From Otis tarda (Eukaryota > Chordata > Aves > Otidiformes > Otididae): a DNA stretch of 64,000 nucleotides. The notes beneath the pieces are model-generated. The model saw nothing but the letters and a program-made list of their open reading frames with translations. It ran no database searches and was not told where the DNA came from. The translations under genes and the position numbers were made by a program. Of this stretch, positions 25,650 to 36,168 are shown piece by piece (the stretch's first letter is position 1; the number at the start of each line of letters is the position of its first letter). The DNA lies in contig CM048553.1 in the NCBI GenBank assembly GCA_026413225.1, forward strand, positions 147,181,690 to 147,245,689. Direction: 5' to 3'.

Positions 25650-28512
25650 TCATAGAATCCTAGAATGGTTTGGGTTGGATGGAACCTTTAAAGGTCATCT
25701 AGACCAACCCTCCTGCAGGAAGCAGGGACATCTCCAACTAGATCAGGTTGCTCAAAGGCCCGTCCAACCTGGCCCTGAATTTTTCCAGGGATGGGACATC
25801 CACCACCTCTCTGGGCAACCTGTTCTAGTGTTCCACCACGCTCATAGTAAATTTTTTTTTCCCATGTCCAGCCTGAATGTCCCTTCATCTATTTCACAAC
25901 TGTTACCCCTTGTCACAACAGGCTCTGCTAAAGAGTTTCTCCACATATTTCTTATAAGCCCCCTTTAGGTACTGGAAGGCCACTATAAGGTCTCCTGGGA
26001 GCCTTCTCTTCTCCAGGCTGAACAGTCCCAACTTTCTCAGCCTGTCCTCATAGGAAAGGTGCTCCAGCCCTCTTATCATCTTTTTGGCCCTCCTCTGGAC
26101 TTGCTCCAATAGGTCCATCTTCACCTTAGGTTGAAGGCCCCAGAACTGAACGCAGTACTCCCAGTGGCATCTCATGAGAGAAGAGTAGAGGGGCAGAATC
26201 ACTTCCCTTGACCTGCTGGCCACACTCCTCTTGATGCAGCCCAGGATGTGGTTTGCTTTCTGGGCTGCAAGCACACATTGCTGGCTCATGTTGACCTTCT
26301 CATCCACGAGCACTCCCAAGTCCTTCTCCTCAAGGCTGCTCTCAACCCATTCTCCGCCCAGCCTGTATTTGTGCCTGGGATTGCCCAATCCATGTGCAGG
26401 ACCTTGCACTTGGCCTTGTTGAACTTCATGAGGTTTGCACGGGCCCACCTCTCCAGCCGATCTGGATGGCATACCTCCCCTCCAGTGTGTCGACTGCATC
26501 ACACAGGCTTGGTGTCATTGCTGAACTTGCTGATGGTGCACTCTATCCCACTGTCCATGTCAGCAACAAAGATGTTAAATCGGGCCGGGCCCAACACCGA
26601 CCTCTGAGGAACACCACGTGTCACCGGTCTCCACCTGGACACCGAGTAACTGACCACAACTCTTTCAGTTGTGGCTGCTGAAGTGCGGCCATCCAGCCAA
26701 TTCCTTATCTACCAAGTGGTCCATCCATCAAACACATGTGTCTCCAGTATAGAGAGAAGGATGTCATGCAGGACAGTGTCAAATGCTTTGCACAAGTCCA
26801 GGTAGATGACATCAATTGCTCGTCCTTTGACAACCAGTGCCGTAACACTGTTATAGAAGATCAGCAAATTGGTGAGGCAGTTTGCCCTCGGTGAAGCCAT
26901 GTTGGCTGTCACCAATTGCCTCCTTATTTTCCATATGCCTTAATATAGTTTCCATGAGAATCTGCTCCATGACCTTGCCAGGCACAGAGGTGAGGCTGAC
27001 CGGCCTGTAGTTACCCGTGTCTTCCTTATTCCCCTTTTTAAAAATTGGGGTTATGTTCCCTCTCTTCCAGTCATCGGGGACCTCACCAGAACGCCATGAT
27101 TTCTCAAATATGATGGCCAGTGGCTTGGCAACTTCATCCGCCAGTTCCCTCAGGACCTGCGGATGGATCTCATCAGGTCCCATGGACTTGTGCACCTTTA
27201 AGTTCCTCAGATGACCCCGAACCTGCTCTTCGAGTACAATGGGCTGTTCTTCATGCTCCCAGTCCCTGCTTGTGCCTTCTACAGCTTGGGTGGTGAGACA
27301 AGAGCTCTTATCGGTGAAGACTGAGGCAGAAAAGTAATTGAGTACCTCAGCCTTCTCCATGTCCTGGGTAACCAGGACAGCAGTTGCCTTCTGGAGGGGG
27401 CCTACATTTTCCTTGGACTTTCTTTTGTCCCCTACATACCTATAGAAGCTCTTCTTGTTGCTTTTTATATCACTGGCCAGATTCAGTTCTGTCAGGGCTT
27501 TGGCCTTCCTCACCTGATCCCTGGCCACTCGCACAGCCTCTTTGTAGACCTCCCAGGCTACCTGTCTCTGCTTTCACCCTCTATAGGTTTCCCTCTTCAC
27601 TTTCAGTTGGTCCAGAAGCTCCTTGCTCATCCACGCGGGCCTCCTGGCCTTTTTGTCTGATTTGTTGTTCGTCGGGATGCACCTCTGCTGAGCTTGGAGG
27701 AGGTGCTCCTTGAATGTGGACCAACTTTCCTGGGCCCCTCTTCCCTCCAGGGCCTCCTCCCATGGCACTTGGCCCATCAGGTCCCGGAAGAGCCAGAAGT
27801 CCGCCCTCTTGAAGTCTAGGGCTGAGAGCTTGCCATGTAGTTTCCTTGCTGCCCCGTGGATCATGAACTCCACTGTGTCGTGATCACTGCAGCTAAGGCT
27901 GTCCTTTAGTTTCACATCCCCCACCAGTCCCTCCCTGTTGGTGAGCACAAGGTTGAGCGTGGCACCTCTCCTTGTTGGCTCCTCTATCACCTGCAGGACG
28001 AAGTTGTCATCCATGCATTCCAGGAACCTCCTGGACTACCTGTGCCCTGCTGTGTTGGCTCTCCAACAGGGCGTCAGGGTGGTTGAAGTCCCCCATGAGG
28101 ACCAGGGCCTGTGACCATTAGGCTGCTCCTATCTGCCTATAGAGCGCTTCGTCTGCTCTGTCCTCCTGGCCAGGCGGCCTGTAACAGACCCCCACCGTAA
28201 CGTCCCCTGTCCGTCCCCATCCTCTAATCTTGACCCATAAGCTCTCTGTCAGCTCCTCCTCCATCCCCTGGTGGAGCTCCACACACTCCAGCCGGTTGCT
28301 GACGTAGAGAGCGACACCCCCTCCTCGTCTCCCCTTCCTGTCCTTTCTAAAAAGCCTATACCCCTCCATGTTGACGCTCCAGTCATATGAGTCATCCCAC
28401 CACATCTCCGTGATGCCAGCAAGGTCGTAGCCCTGCTTGTATGCACGCATCTCCAGCTCTTCCTGTTTATTCCCCATGCTGCGTGCATTGGTATAGAGAC
28501 ACTTCTGAACCA
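25650..28512 (-). repeat. CR1 LINE, near-complete ORF2 remnant (endonuclease + RT)
   Basis: The longest CR1 in the window, about 2.86 kb, minus strand. It starts (at high coordinate) inside the apurinic-endonuclease domain: CLYTNARSMGNK with the catalytic Asn, ITEMWWDDSYDWS with the catalytic Glu, GRRGGGVALYV, and the SDH motif in SCSDHDTVEF (~27890). The RT follows, with [33 protein letters not shown] and [13 protein letters not shown]. The active-site box reads FSNDTK where FADDTK is expected (~26510), so a catalytic Asp is lost. The tail ([26 protein letters not shown]) runs to the 3' end CATAGAATCCTAGAATGG at 25650. At least four frame breaks divide it. ORF1 and the 5' UTR are absent. Confidence 0.95.
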
Positions 28513-28874
28513 CTAGGGTATGTATAATTTATATACACATTACTGAATACACATTACATATGTAATTTGGTTGTGAAATTGCCATGCCAGTGTTCCTACT
28601 AGAGGATTTACTTCTTCAAAGAGCTACACCCAGCAATAGTATAATGATCTATCTTATCTTGAACATTAGATCTTAAATCATAAGGAGAAAAAGGACTCAA
28701 AAAGCAACAAGCAGGAAAATAAAAATGAATAACTTATGAATCAAGAATACATATTTCTTAATGTCAGTTAGGATGATAAATAATACAAGTAATTGGTAAA
28801 CTATGCCATATGTCTTCATGGTATGTTTATTCAAGGAAAAGAATCTTACAGATACAGAGCAGACAAACAGTTAA

Positions 28875-28922
28875 GGACCAACATTGGTCCGTAGTCTAAG
28901 ATCTTGCTAAGATCTTAGACTA
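28875..28922. repeat. Two adjacent perfect palindromes
   Basis: The first palindrome (28875-28890) has 7-bp arms GGACCAA / TTGGTCC around CA. The second (28892-28922) has 14-bp arms TAGTCTAAGATCTT / AAGATCTTAGACTA around the loop GCT. They are separated by a single G at 28891. Both arms are perfect, so each could extrude as a cruciform or fold as an RNA hairpin. Confidence 0.95.
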
Positions 28923-29751
28923 TGCTTACCAGCTTGCACAAGAAAAGATTAGAGGTTTGGTCACATATAAATGTAATAGGGTTCAGATATTGCTCTAATC
29001 AGTAAACAAAACAGAAAGCAATTTGAATGACCTAACAGATGATACATACTTCTAAATATTATGTTGTTCATATGTATCTTCAAATAAAGGAAATAGTTTT
29101 GTCTATTAAGTGTTACTGTTAAAGCATAAGTATTTTTAAAAACAAAGGATGCAAGTTCATTTCCAAAAGAAAAAAAAAAGACCCTAGTGTTATGTGATTT
29201 TTCTGTCGCATTTTAAAGGTTATCAATACGCTTGCTTCATTCTAACTATCAGATTTTTATCTACAGATTTCAGGTCTTGTGAATTCTCGATATATAAAAC
29301 AATTTCCACCTTAACCAGAACAACTTACCCTAACCAGAAAAACTAGTGTGACTTATTTAGCCTCAATTCTGATCACAATAGGTTTTGTATTTGTTCTGAT
29401 TTTGGTTTGGTTTGCTTGCTTGTTTTCCTAAAATATAGGAAAGACAGACATGCTCTTACGTGTGATGTGCCTATTTTACTACCAAATAGCAAGTGTGAGG
29501 ATAGGGAATGAAACATGCAATGAGTTCAAGTACAAACAGGCTGAAATGATGCCTGTATCAAAACCATGAGAAGGTGCACTCCTCAGGATCTCCAGCTGTG
29601 CCTGACTGGCCCAGGTGAGAGACCTATCAGAGTGTGTTGCAGCACCTTTGTGCACCTGGGTTCCCTTACCAGGTGTGCAAGGGTAGGAAAGGAGAGGAGG
29701 AGAGTGAGGACTTGTGCATACAGTCAGGTCTCGTCCCTGTAGAAATTCACA

Positions 29752-29805
29752 AGATGTTTAGTGTATAATGTGTTATACAGATGTTTAGTGTATAATGTGT
29801 TATAT
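29752..29805. repeat. 27-bp tandem duplication, 2 copies
   Basis: The unit AGATGTTTAGTGTATAATG... occurs at 29752-29778 and 29779-29805 with one mismatch at the last base; AGAT of a third unit follows. Confidence 0.95.
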
Positions 29806-31345
29806 AGATCACCCAGTGAACACAGTCACTCACTCACTCAGTGAAATTCTATGAGAGGAAAAAAAAAAAAAAAAACCAAACTGTAAAAGAAGCAGCTGTT
29901 CTTTCCCTGCTATGTCGGTGGTGGTAATCTTCGGCAGTCTTGCTGAATTGTGCCAATTGCCAGGGTAGTTCTAATTTCATGATCACGTAAAGTGACAAAC
30001 CAGAATGTGAGCACTTCACAAACAAAAAAAAAGCACATTTAATTGAGGAAGGGTAGTGGCACTAAGGTCACTTACGGGAAAGTCAGAAGAGGTTCCTCTG
30101 AGAATACAGTGGGAAAATAATGGCAGCCACCATTGAAAGCAATACGACAGGGTTCAAGTACACGTGTTTTGGAGAAAAAGGAGTAGTTGTACATACAAAT
30201 TGAAATAACACACCACTGGTCTAAAAAAAAAATTAAAATGCTCAAATATCCTCAGCTATACATTGTATCTTTCTTCTCTTTATGGAAGTATCTTTAGAAT
30301 TTAATTCAGGATGATATTTTTTCCACAACCCTTTAAAATACATACTAAAATTTACAGACACCAGTCTTTAGGATAATTTAAAAATTCTGGTAGCACAATA
30401 CTGTTTTCTAAGTTTTAACTGCCTTTTCTATAACATTCTACCAGGTATTACCTTTGTGGCATCTCCTATTACTTACTTTGTTTAAAAGCAATTTAGAATG
30501 TTTGAAAGTCTTAAGACTTAGACTTAAGTATTAGGCTGAGTTAAACAGCTGGGACACTAAGTCTAATTTCAGCCTAAAGCATAAACAGAAATATTTAAAT
30601 ATTTAAATTTTATCAGCAAGATAGAACAAATAATAGTCTGTATACTAAGATTTATCATCATGCTTAGGTTATTTAGAATCCACAGAAAAATAGCTTACCC
30701 TGTTAGCAATTTTGAGTCCTAATTTACAGAAGCATGTAAGATTGTTTTTATCTTTGAATATGTGCTTTAAGACTGAAGTAAAACTTAAGTAACACCCAAA
30801 ATAAAAACACTGTCTGATTTGATGCCTGAACTAATGAGAAAATATATTTTAATATTTCAGAAAACCCCCAAGATTACTCATATCCACTTTATTTGTTACC
30901 CTACATAACACAGCCTGTCAAACGGGTTTTAGCTAATCAACATTTAGTATTTTCAAGCTCTTTGTATTAAATGCAATCTTCTTTACTACCTCAAAAAAAA
31001 AAATAAAGCTTGAAGAAATAATTAGTAGTTCCAGGAGAATATTAATTTAGTAGAATATTTTGTTGCACTAAAATAACTTAGTTTTAAAGCATTGTATAAT
31101 TTATTTAAACATACAGTTAATGTCAGAATTTATCTCTTACTTGGATTATTGATTTTGATTTTGAATTTTACAGAACATGATGCTGCCCAAATTTCAACAA
31201 AATTAATAAAACCTGGATTCAATTCAACAAATACTCAAGATACCTCACTCTGTCTTCATGTTCAAAGCTACCTCTGTTTGAGGATTAACCTATTCATTCA
31301 CCTTAGAGGATCATAGATTCCTACAGTATACTGCCATTTCCTTTT

Positions 31346-31372
31346 TTGTTTGTTTGTTTGTTTGTTTGTTTG
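31346..31372. repeat. (TTTG)n microsatellite
   Basis: Six to seven perfect copies of a TTTG tetramer. Confidence 0.9.
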
Positions 31373-33458
31373 CTTTCCTTGCATTAGCCATTTTGTCCCG
31401 TTCCTCCTGTATTTGATTGGATAGTAGCAAACTCCACTGACGGTACATTGTTAGTAGGAAAAAAAAAAATGTATGTAAAAAATAAAATTGGGGACAATGG
31501 TTATCTAGACCAAACTGAGGACAAAATTACTGTAGCAAAACATTAATTTAAATTCTATTTATTTGCTTCATTCCTGGGTTCTAGTTGGCTTTCAAGAAGA
31601 AAGATGCTAACAAATAAATTACTGCATAGTGCCTTCTGAATATATCTTTCTAATTCTTGACTCTGAAGTTCTTTTTTTTTTAGGAAAGTAAGTGACTGGA
31701 AGCAACTACTGTAGCTGTTTTTGCAATCTGTATACTTTGAACATGGCAAAGTGACCATATGCAGAAATGTCTGAATAATTTTTTAAGGTAGCATTAAGCC
31801 AAAAATCCATTTATTAGCAGTTATATAAATTCTGTAATTTCTATGCTTGAATTCTTTTTATTTTAATGATGAGGCATTTCTCATTTTAAAATAAGAATGG
31901 TTTTCTTCCACAGACTAAATAGTTTTATTTCAATGAGAAAAAGATAAGCTGTTGTTGTTATATATATGTTGTATATATGTTGTTAACCACCATAAAGAGA
32001 TGAAGCTGTAAAGAATGCTGTCCTTTAATGTTTAGAAAATCATCTAAGATACGATAAAAACATGCAATATACTATTTTACTCATAGGACTAGCTGTAGGA
32101 AACTAATTTGTGTCATTGCTGATTTGACTAAGGCATTTCACTCTTATATTTAGAAAACCTTCAGGAAAATGGAATGTTTTAATAGATTCAGTAGCTTCAT
32201 CTTCATCTGTCACTATGCTTTTGCAGATCATAGAAATGAAAATGAACTATTTCAGGGGATTATTTTTTTCTGGCACTATGGGAATCAAGCAGACTTGTGC
32301 ATACACTGTTGACCCTTCTGTTCTGAACAGTGCTGTCCCTTTTCTTCTTATATGGTAAATGTGTGCAGGTAGAAGTCCAAAGTCAAGACTATTGAAGCTA
32401 TCATCCAGAATTTATCTCTTGACATACCCAGAGTTTGTCTGCTGACAACTGTGAATTTATTTGCAGCTAGAATATCATCTGTAGAACCTTTTAAATCTGT
32501 TGATGTTACTGTTACTGACAATAATAAGGCAGACAATGTTTTCAACCTGCACCAGCTCTGCAACTCCTCTTTAACAGTAATTAATAAATTTTGTCCTTTA
32601 ATGCCTTGAATGATTCCATGATGGTTATCTGCATCATATTCCAAATATATGTGTGACTACATAACACCACCAAGTTTTTAATTTGGCAGTAACCTTATAA
32701 TCATTAAAAATTTCCAATTTTGCTGAGCTAAACATCCAGTCAGGATGTAAGACTGTAAGTTCCTGCTTGCTTTTGTCTTAAGAACATTTGAACATTGCTC
32801 AAGAATTTTAAGGACACTATAAAATTTCCCATGGATCTAGTTAGATCAGTGCCAAAAGGAAGAGGAAAAAGAGGCTGGTAACAAATCTATTATGAAGGTG
32901 TCACATTTGGTATGAAGCACCCAGCCAAACTGAAGGTCACAGAAGAGAGAAAATAAGGAAGGTTGTAGAGAAACAGTTATTTATTCCTGTTTAAAAAAGA
33001 AAAAAAAAAAACCCCACATACTGGACGTATGTCTTGATCCACTCACAAAGGAGTAATAACATGAATGGTAAAAATAAATACCTAAACAGCACTGAGAAAA
33101 AAAAAACAGTAGTTATGGGAAACGATGGAACACCCTGAACTTCTCAACTAGAATTAGACAACCTGAATTACATGCCAAGAAACTGACCGTGATCATTTAT
33201 AGTGATATTTGTTTCTCAATATCTACTTTAATTTTAGCTGCATCAGTCTATTGTCTGTTGACATTTTCTCAGAGAGTAAGCACACTACTGCAAAACATCT
33301 GTCTGTCAGGGGTCTATACTGCAAAATCCTCCTGTCTGTGACCTATGTTACTCACCCTAGCCACTATTACACTATGTTATGACAAATGATATTATAATAT
33401 GGTGAATTACTATTACTACCAATGCCAAAATTATTTATTTATCACATATTCTTTATAC

Positions 33459-33590
33459 AAGGTTTAACTTACGTATCTCAAATAAGGTTTAACTTACGTA
33501 TCTCTTCCATTCTACTGCTGTTTCAGAGAGGCCTCTCCATTTCTACACAGAGTTATGGCTTTAGACTGGCTTACTTTAGACTGGCTTACT
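33459..33590. repeat. Two neighbouring short tandem duplications
   Basis: A 21-bp word starting AAGGTTTAACTTACG occurs at 33459-33479 and again at 33484-33504. A 15-bp word TTAGACTGGCTTACT is repeated head-to-tail at 33561-33575 and 33576-33590. Both are perfect. Confidence 0.95.
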
Positions 33591-33779
33591 TTCTTGCCCA
33601 GCCAGGGTTCTGGTCCCCTGATCCCTCATCCTGCCCCTTTCTGGTTTGATCAGTTATTCCCATTTGGCACAAGGCAACTATATATTTACGAAAGGAAACC
33701 ATGCAGACTAAAACCAAAACAAAACCCACAAAAATACTCCACTTCAAAAACTCAGAACAAATACTATCCCCCTCCTGCA

Positions 33780-33808
33780 ACCAGACACACACACACACAC
33801 CCCCACAC
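33780..33808. repeat. (AC)n-rich microsatellite
   Basis: ACACAC repeats interrupted by a CCCCC run. Confidence 0.85.
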
Positions 33809-33883
33809 AAAAAAAGACAATTCCTAGATTCATTCTAAAAACACAGAGTAGGATTTGCTCCTACAAAAGTCATATAGTGAGTT

Positions 33884-34974
33884 TGTATTTGTTTTGCACA
33901 ACAAAGTTCTGTAAGCCAGAGGCCTGCAGGGGTGGCCTCTGCAAGAAGAAGCTGTCCCCATGTCAGGCAGAGCCAGTTCAAAGAAGGACCTGCTGCTAGC
34001 CAAAGCTAAGCCCATCAGCAATGTTGGTGGTGCCTCTGTGACAACATATTTAAGGAAGTGTAAAAAAATGTTGCAAAGCAGCTGTGAGAGAGGAGTGATA
34101 AAAATGTGAGTGAAACAACTCTGTAAACACCAAGGTCAGTGAAGAAAGAAGTGGAGGAGGTGCTCCAGGTACTGGAGCAGGTATTCCCCTGCAGCCCATG
34201 GAGAAGACCATGGGGAAGCAGGTTGTCTGTCTGCAGCTCATGGAGGTCTATGCTGGCGCAGATACCTACAGTGCAGGCTATGGAGCACCCCACACCACAG
34301 CAGGTGGATGTGCCCTGAAAGAAGCTGCAGCTCATGGAGAGCCAAGCAGGAGCAGGCTCCTGGACCTATGACCATGTAAAGGGGAGCCCATGCTGGAGGA
34401 AGTTTTGTGACAGGACTTGTGGCCCATAGGGGACTCACACTGGAGTAGCCTGTTCGTGAAGGATTGCACCTCATGAAAAGGACCCATGCTGGAGCATTTC
34501 TTGAAGAACTGCAGACCGTAGGAAGCACCCCACACTGGAGCAGTTCCTGAAGGACTGTATCCTGTGGGAGGGACCCCACACTGGAGCAGGGGAAAAGAAA
34601 GAGTGGCAGAGATGAAATGTTATAAACTGACCACAACCCCATTCCCCTTCCACCTGTGCCACTTGGGGAAGGAGAAGGCAGAAGAGTTCAGATTGAAGGA
34701 GTGAAGTTGAGCCTGGGACAAAGAGGGAATGGAGGGGTGGTTTTAGTTTTATTTCTGTTTCTCACCATCCTACTCTATTTTTAATTGCTAATAAATCAAA
34801 TTAATTTTCCCCTAGTTGAGTCTGTTTTGCCTGGGATGGTAACTGGTGAGTAATCTCCCTGTCCTTATTTTAACCCGTGAGTTTTTTCATCTTATTTTCT
34901 TCCGTTGTCCTGCTGAGGAGGGGAAGTCAGAGCAGCTTGGTGGGCATGTGGCAGCCAGCCAAGGTTATCCACCA
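33884..34974 (+). mobile_element. Solo LTR, family C body with a different 3' end, GAGTT target duplication
   Basis: A 1,091-bp solo LTR, starting TGTATTTG and ending ATCCACCA, between perfect GAGTT repeats (33879-33883 and 34975-34979). It has a TATA-like CATATTTAAG near 34043, the TGCAGCCCATGGAG-type repeat block (34190-34330) and AATAAA at 34790-34795, so it reads plus. Its last ~80 bp (GAGGAGGGGAAGTCAGAGCA, then GCCAGCCAAGGTTA) match the 3' end of the family B LTR at 40097-40681, not the end of the other family C copies. The element is therefore a mosaic family. Because the target duplication is intact, the mosaic arose before this insertion. Confidence 0.86.
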
Positions 34975-34979
34975 GAGTT

Positions 34980-35411
34980 TCGTCTAAATTTCATCTAAAG
35001 GTGGTGAATATAGATTTTTTTTTCAAATTAGAAATCGCATACTCTCACCCCCTCACCTCAGCCCCTAAAAAGTAAAGAAGAACAGAGAGAAGGATTGCTA
35101 GAAGCTCTGATTAGACTAAAGCCTGGATAAAGATAAAGCACTCAGGGATTTTAGTTTCTATATCCTAAATCCTCTTAAACAGGTGAGTAAGCATACGCAA
35201 ACTGGAATTTTAGAAACTGAATCTGGTTAGATATTAATCCTCTTGCCAAATTTCAGGTCACTGATGCAATGTGCAAGAATGCTAGAACTTATAAAAAAGG
35301 TTGCCAGGTTATTTTTAATGGCTACAAAAGAACATATTTTCCCGAAGCCGTGTTCTTCAAAGCTGCTGAAGTGTTTTTTTTTTAATATGCACTTTAAGTG
35401 AGACAGCCATC
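34980..35411. other. Intron sequence without recognised features
   Basis: Nothing recognised except T/A homopolymers near 35016 and 35374. Confidence 0.5.
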
Positions 35412-36120
35412 AAGGTCCATGGTCATCTTATGTTGAAGGCCTCAGAGCTGAACTCAGTACTCCAGGTAGGAATTTTTGGCTCTTTGGCCAGGGGCTGTGG
35501 TTCGGGTGCAGACTGCGCTTGGAACCAAGTGTCCAACTCCTTCTCAGCCTCCCTGATGTCACGCAGCATCCTGATGGCCTCCTGTAGCTCAGCCACCTGC
35601 TGCAGGAGGTCCTCCACCTGGGCACACCTTCTGCAGGCAGGATTGCTGCCTGTCCCTGCTCCACGAGAAGGGTCCAGGCACCTCCTGCAGTCCAAGGTCT
35701 GTACTACAGCCTCTCCCTTCAGCTGCTCTGTCTGCGTGGAGGCATCAGCAGCCTTTGCTCTCAGACGAGTGCCCGCTATGTTGCCTTGGGAGTCAGGTAG
35801 GACGAGTGCCCTAGGTGGGTGCCCTCCCTGCGTGCCCTTCAGCGTGAACTGCTGTGCAAACTGCTGTGCTACACCCTTGGTGACATGCTCTGTTTGCCCG
35901 CCCTGTTCACGGTGCTGGATCTCCCTGAGGGCTGGCTTTATAGGGGGAGGGGGCTGAGCCACCAGTGCCCCTGGCTCCGCTCATGTCTCCTCAGCCACTC
36001 TCTCATGATCTGTGGGCTCTTGGAGACTCCTGGCACCTCTCTCTGCTCCCCCTGAGCTTCCCTGATTTGGGAAACCTGGTCTGGGATGCACCGCTCTGGA
36101 TTGTGCTGGCACCAAAGCTG
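35412..36120 (-). repeat. CR1 ORF1-like fragment fused to a CR1 3' piece
   Basis: On the minus strand, 35423-35962 is open for ~179 codons. It reads as a CR1 ORF1-type (gag-like) protein: a proline-rich start, the segment DASTQTEQLKGEAVV, two CxxC knuckles (CRRCLDP at ~35680 and ACRRCAQ at ~35630, a zinc-ribbon-like pair) and a short coiled coil VEDLLQQVAELQEAIRMLR followed by EAEKELDTWF. The last ~57 bp (35412-35468) are not ORF1. They match the ORF2 tail segment that encodes [10 protein letters not shown] in other copies. ORF1 is therefore joined directly to the 3' part of ORF2, skipping more than 2 kb. The identity as CR1 ORF1 rests on recall of such proteins; the fusion is seen directly. 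Confidence 0.7.
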
Positions 36121-36131
36121 TTGCCTCAGTG

Positions 36132-36168
36132 ACTTCTGTAACATTGTATTTTTATAACTTCTGTAACA
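36132..36168. repeat. 12-bp direct repeat
   Basis: ACTTCTGTAACA occurs at 36132-36143 and 36157-36168, near the upstream edge of the CR1 ORF1 fragment. It could be a target duplication or coincidence. Confidence 0.6.

Larger units (their letters stand above)
28513..33878. other. Intron sequence with short tandem and palindromic elements only
   Basis: AT-rich. It contains the palindrome pair at 28875-28922, a 27-bp duplication at 29752-29805, A16 near 29860, (TTTG)n at 31346-31372 and two small tandem duplications at 33459-33590. A 98-codon open stretch on the minus strand (32348-32644) has no recognisable domain and is not called as a gene. Confidence 0.6.

Noticed and set aside
28875-28922. 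MicroRNA precursor
   Set aside because: The stems are too short (7 and 14 bp) and the loop too tight for a canonical pre-miRNA; recorded as palindromes only.
29653-29675. Inverted repeat CACCTGG...CCAGGTG
   Set aside because: The arms are only 7 bp with a 9-bp loop; such pairs are common by chance.
32348-32644. 98-codon open stretch on the minus strand
   Set aside because: No recognisable domain. In AT-rich DNA of this size several open stretches of this length are expected by chance over six frames. The start is not an ATG with a supporting context.
35430-35957. 175-codon plus-strand frame rich in Cys and Ser
   Set aside because: Antisense of the CR1 ORF1-like frame, which has the interpretable CxxC and coiled-coil features.
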